DNA of 64,000 bases from assembly GCF_001295265.1 (NCBI RefSeq), contig NZ_LJOD01000003.1, positions 248,001 to 312,000 on the forward strand, written 5' to 3'. Below the pieces are notes generated by a model. It ran no database searches. It was given only the letters and a program-made list of their open reading frames with translations, and was not told where the DNA came from. Positions 61,926 to 64,000 of the stretch are shown here, one piece after another. The DNA comes from Chryseobacterium indologenes. Its GTDB lineage: Bacteria; Bacteroidota; Bacteroidia; Flavobacteriales; Weeksellaceae. The first letter of the stretch is position 1; every line of letters starts with the position of its first letter. Both the position numbers and the translations under genes were made by a program.

Positions 61926-63365
61926 ATGAGTATGAAAAAAACACATTTCTTCCTTTCTGTGCTGGCTTTGACACTGATCAGCTCCTGCCAGAGTATTGAT
62001 GAACCTGTAAGTGAAGACCTGCGTAAAGCAGAAGTACACAATAAAACAGTGAATGTAACGAATCATGACGGTAGACCTTTCAGTACAGGAAGCAGTTCCG
62101 CAGCCGGAAAGTTTATTGCCGGTCCGGGAGGCAGCGTCCTGATGCAGGGATTTTATTGGGATGTTCCCGCCGGAGGAACGTGGTGGGATACTGTTAAAAG
62201 TAAACTGACAGACTGGTCCACTGCGGGTATCGGAGCCGTATGGCTTCCCCCGGCTTCCAAAGCTCAGAACGGAGCCTATTCCATGGGATATGATCCTACA
62301 GATTATTATGACTTCGGAAATTTTAATCAGAATGGGAGTGTAGAAACCCGTTTCGGGTCAAGAACGGAGTTGGAAGCACTGATCACAAAAGCCCATGCTG
62401 AGAATATGCAGGTATACGCAGATATCGTAATTAACCACAACAGTGGCGGGCAGTCTGAAGCCAATCCGTTTACAGGAACCAATACCTGGACCGATTTTTC
62501 AGGAATTGCTTCCGGAAAATTTAAAAGAAGCTATAACGATTTTTATAAAAACTCATATGGAAATAATGATGAAGGAGCCTTCGGAGGATTCCCGGATCTG
62601 TGCCATGCCAATCCTTATGTTCAGGACTGGTTGTGGGGAAGAGATGATTCTGTAGGGAAATATTATAAAAATATAATGAAATTTGACGGCTGGAGGTTTG
62701 ATTATGTTAAAGGTTTCGGACCCTGGGTCGTTAATAGCTGGAATGCCAGTGTAGGCGGATTTTCTGTTGGTGAGCTTTGGGATTCCAATGTTAATACCTT
62801 AGAATGGTGGGCAAATAATGCCAACAGCTCCGTATTTGATTTCGCTGCCTATTATAAAATGGATGAAGCGTTTGACAACGGGAACCTAAATGTACTCAAC
62901 GATGATATGATGTGGAAAAGAAATCCGTACAAAGCCGTAACCTTTGTTGCCAATCATGATACAGATATTATTTATAACAAGATGCTGGCCTATGCTTATA
63001 TTCTCACCCATGAAGGTTATCCGACTGTTTTTTACAGGGATTACGAAGAATGGCTGAATAAAGAAAGGCTTAATAACCTGATCTGGATCCATAATAATAA
63101 AGCAACCGGAACCACATCCATCCTGTATACAGATAACGATGAATATATTGCAAGACGAAACGGTTACAATGGGAATCCGGGCTTGGTTGTTTACATCAAC
63201 ACATCATCCAGCTGGCAGGAAAGGTGGGTGGAAACCAACTGGAGCAGCCAGCAGATCAAAGACTTTACAGGCCACTCAGGCTGGTATCCGACTACACAGG
63301 GGGATAAATGGGTGAAAATCCAGTGCCCTCCGAACAGTTACTCAATCTGGTCACTGAATCAATAA
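61926..63365 (+). CDS. Alpha-amylase (glycoside hydrolase family 13) lipoprotein
   Basis: This 479-residue protein has a lipoprotein signal (VLALTLISSCQ) and a linker (about residues 25-60). A GH13 barrel follows with all four conserved regions: YADIVINH (I), GWRFDYVKGF with the nucleophile Asp (II), SVGELWDS with the acid Glu (III) and FVANHDT with the third Asp (IV). The sequence MQGFYWDVPAGGTWWD near the start and the short C-terminal domain resemble the plant/archaeal-like amylases of subfamilies 6 and 7. It should act on starch at the cell surface. Transcribed alone. Confidence 0.93.
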   Translation: MSMKKTHFFLSVLALTLISSCQSIDEPVSEDLRKAEVHNKTVNVTNHDGRPFSTGSSSAAGKFIAGPGGSVLMQGFYWDVPAGGTWWDTVKSKLTDWSTAGIGAVWLPPASKAQNGAYSMGYDPTDYYDFGNFNQNGSVETRFGSRTELEALITKAHAENMQVYADIVINHNSGGQSEANPFTGTNTWTDFSGIASGKFKRSYNDFYKNSYGNNDEGAFGGFPDLCHANPYVQDWLWGRDDSVGKYYKNIMKFDGWRFDYVKGFGPWVVNSWNASVGGFSVGELWDSNVNTLEWWANNANSSVFDFAAYYKMDEAFDNGNLNVLNDDMMWKRNPYKAVTFVANHDTDIIYNKMLAYAYILTHEGYPTVFYRDYEEWLNKERLNNLIWIHNNKATGTTSILYTDNDEYIARRNGYNGNPGLVVYINTSSSWQERWVETNWSSQQIKDFTGHSGWYPTTQGDKWVKIQCPPNSYSIWSLNQ

Positions 63366-63390
63366 TACCAGCTGAACATCATAAAATCAG

Positions 63391-63424
63391 AAAGGGATAA
63401 GGTTATTTGCTTTGTCCCTTTTTA
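63391..63424 (+). terminator. Terminator after the alpha-amylase gene
   Basis: A 10-bp stem (AAAGGGATAA with TTGTCCCTTT, one G-T pair) and an 11-base loop lead into TTTTTAT. It touches the stop codon of the convergent DCC gene. Confidence 0.77.
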
Positions 63425-63835
63425 TATCTCAATAAACTTTTTCTTCTGATGCGCATCCGGAAGAAAACACTTCTGGTTGGCGAGCTTCATTCTGTTTCTG
63501 GAAACAAGATCATAAGCTTTATCGCTCAGGAAGGAAGGCAATATCTTTCCTATTGCAGATAATTTGTAAATGCCGCCCAATATATTGGCTATTTTCAGCA
63601 CTGCACGGGATTTGATAAGATAATATTGTCCGGGCTTCCACAGGTATAAAGTGTTGAAGACTTTAGTCTCCAATCCTCTTTCAGATAAGAATTTCTGTCC
63701 GAAATCAGATTGCAGGGAAGCAAACATAAACAGGTCTTTCCGGTCTCTTTCCAGAATCCATTGTACCCAGAAGTTACAGACACCACAGTCTCCGTCAAAA
63801 AATACAATATATTTATCTTCCCAGTTCTCCCGCAT
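63422..63835 (-). CDS. DCC-family (DUF393) thiol-disulfide oxidoreductase-like protein
   Basis: This 137-residue protein shows the family motif IVFFDGDCGVCNFWVQWILERD near the N-terminus, with the DxxCxxC pair (Cys17 and Cys20). FASLQSDFGQKFL and a conserved C-terminal SRNRMKLANQKCFLPD follow. DCC proteins resemble thioredoxins but have no proven substrate. It lies 11 bp downstream of the haem-binding-domain gene that runs off the window, so they are co-transcribed. Confidence 0.92.
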   Translation of the reverse strand: MRENWEDKYIVFFDGDCGVCNFWVQWILERDRKDLFMFASLQSDFGQKFLSERGLETKVFNTLYLWKPGQYYLIKSRAVLKIANILGGIYKLSAIGKILPSFLSDKAYDLVSRNRMKLANQKCFLPDAHQKKKFIEI

Positions 63836-63846
63836 GATGCTTGATT

Positions 63847-64000
63847 TTAAAATGAAGCTTTAATTTCTGTGTCTTCTTTGGCTTTTCTGAAATATTCAAC
63901 CAGCTGTTTGCGCTGTTCATCCGTTAATTTTGCATTCTGATGACCAATGTAATAAGATTCCAGCGGCATTTCCTTTTTCTCAACCATTTCTATGCATTCT
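63847..64000 (-). CDS. Haem-binding-domain protein, C-terminal fragment (5' end outside window)
   Basis: The open frame read from the end of the window gives 51 residues ending in KEDTEIKASF. The pattern ECIEMVEKKEMPLESYYIGHQNAKLTDEQRKQLVEYFR matches the C-terminal part of the Bacteroidota haem_bd domain (small periplasmic c-type cytochromes with one CxxCH). The haem motif itself would lie outside the window, so the call rests on this tail only. Probably co-transcribed with the DCC gene. Confidence 0.72.
   Translation of the reverse strand, partial: ECIEMVEKKEMPLESYYIGHQNAKLTDEQRKQLVEYFRKAKEDTEIKASF

Overview
The window looks like chromosome from a Chryseobacterium-like member of the Bacteroidota (Flavobacteriia, Weeksellaceae). 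It is AT-rich with long AT-rich intergenic stretches. It carries Bacteroidota-type promoters (TTG, 19-21 bp, TAnnTTTG), a type IX secretion (T9SS) plug protein, a cargo protein with a T9SS sorting tail, TonB-dependent receptors, many lipoproteins, DUF4295 beside rpmG, and DUF4290 before murA. I see no rRNA, tRNA, CRISPR array, insertion sequence, phage or integration site. It reads as core genome with small accessory loci.

Layout. 1-543: end of a LytTR response regulator. 591-7551: RND multidrug efflux operon (membrane fusion protein, pump, outer-membrane factor), with a TetR repressor upstream and four copies of a 13-bp palindrome that looks like its operator. 7707-9017: thioredoxin-like protein and an acidic orphan. 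9071-15229: trehalose locus (AraC regulator divergent from an MFS permease, a GH37 trehalase and a TonB receptor). 15301-24484: LRR protein, MBL hydrolase, T9SS plug, hemH, a duplicated-domain Nfu scaffold, gamma-carbonic anhydrase-like protein, Pif1/RecD-like helicase and an astacin lipoprotein. 24830-30930: LLM oxidoreductase, ribB with a degenerate GTP cyclohydrolase II tail, a Crp/Fnr regulator, fmt and recQ. 31007-35833: two OmpA-like paralogues (one without the OmpA domain), folK and sppA.

35904-40316: GlsB-type membrane protein, ftsY preceded by a broken ridA-like gene, DUF4295, rpmG, rpmB, then the T9SS cargo protein. 40747-43643: lnt, a VanZ-like protein and proC. 43877-50569: a four-gene operon of TonB receptor, DUF4876 lipoprotein, DUF6850-like outer-membrane protein and di-haem cytochrome c peroxidase. 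Two Fur-box-like sequences sit in its promoter region. This is the best candidate here for an uncharacterised system. 50707-53435: murB, a lipoprotein and an aminotransferase. 53922-57109: DUF1801 protein, EamA transporter, YiiX-like hydrolase and a stand-alone NIL-domain protein whose promoter is embedded in a perfect 17-bp inverted repeat. 57241-59724: LemA and DUF2207. 59788-61763: murA (active-site Cys replaced by Asp) and DUF4290. 61926-64000: alpha-amylase lipoprotein, DCC-family protein and the end of a haem-binding-domain protein.

All function calls are by eye from the translated sequence. No database search was run. Start sites were revised where the longest reading frame began at TTG/GTG or overlapped a divergent gene.
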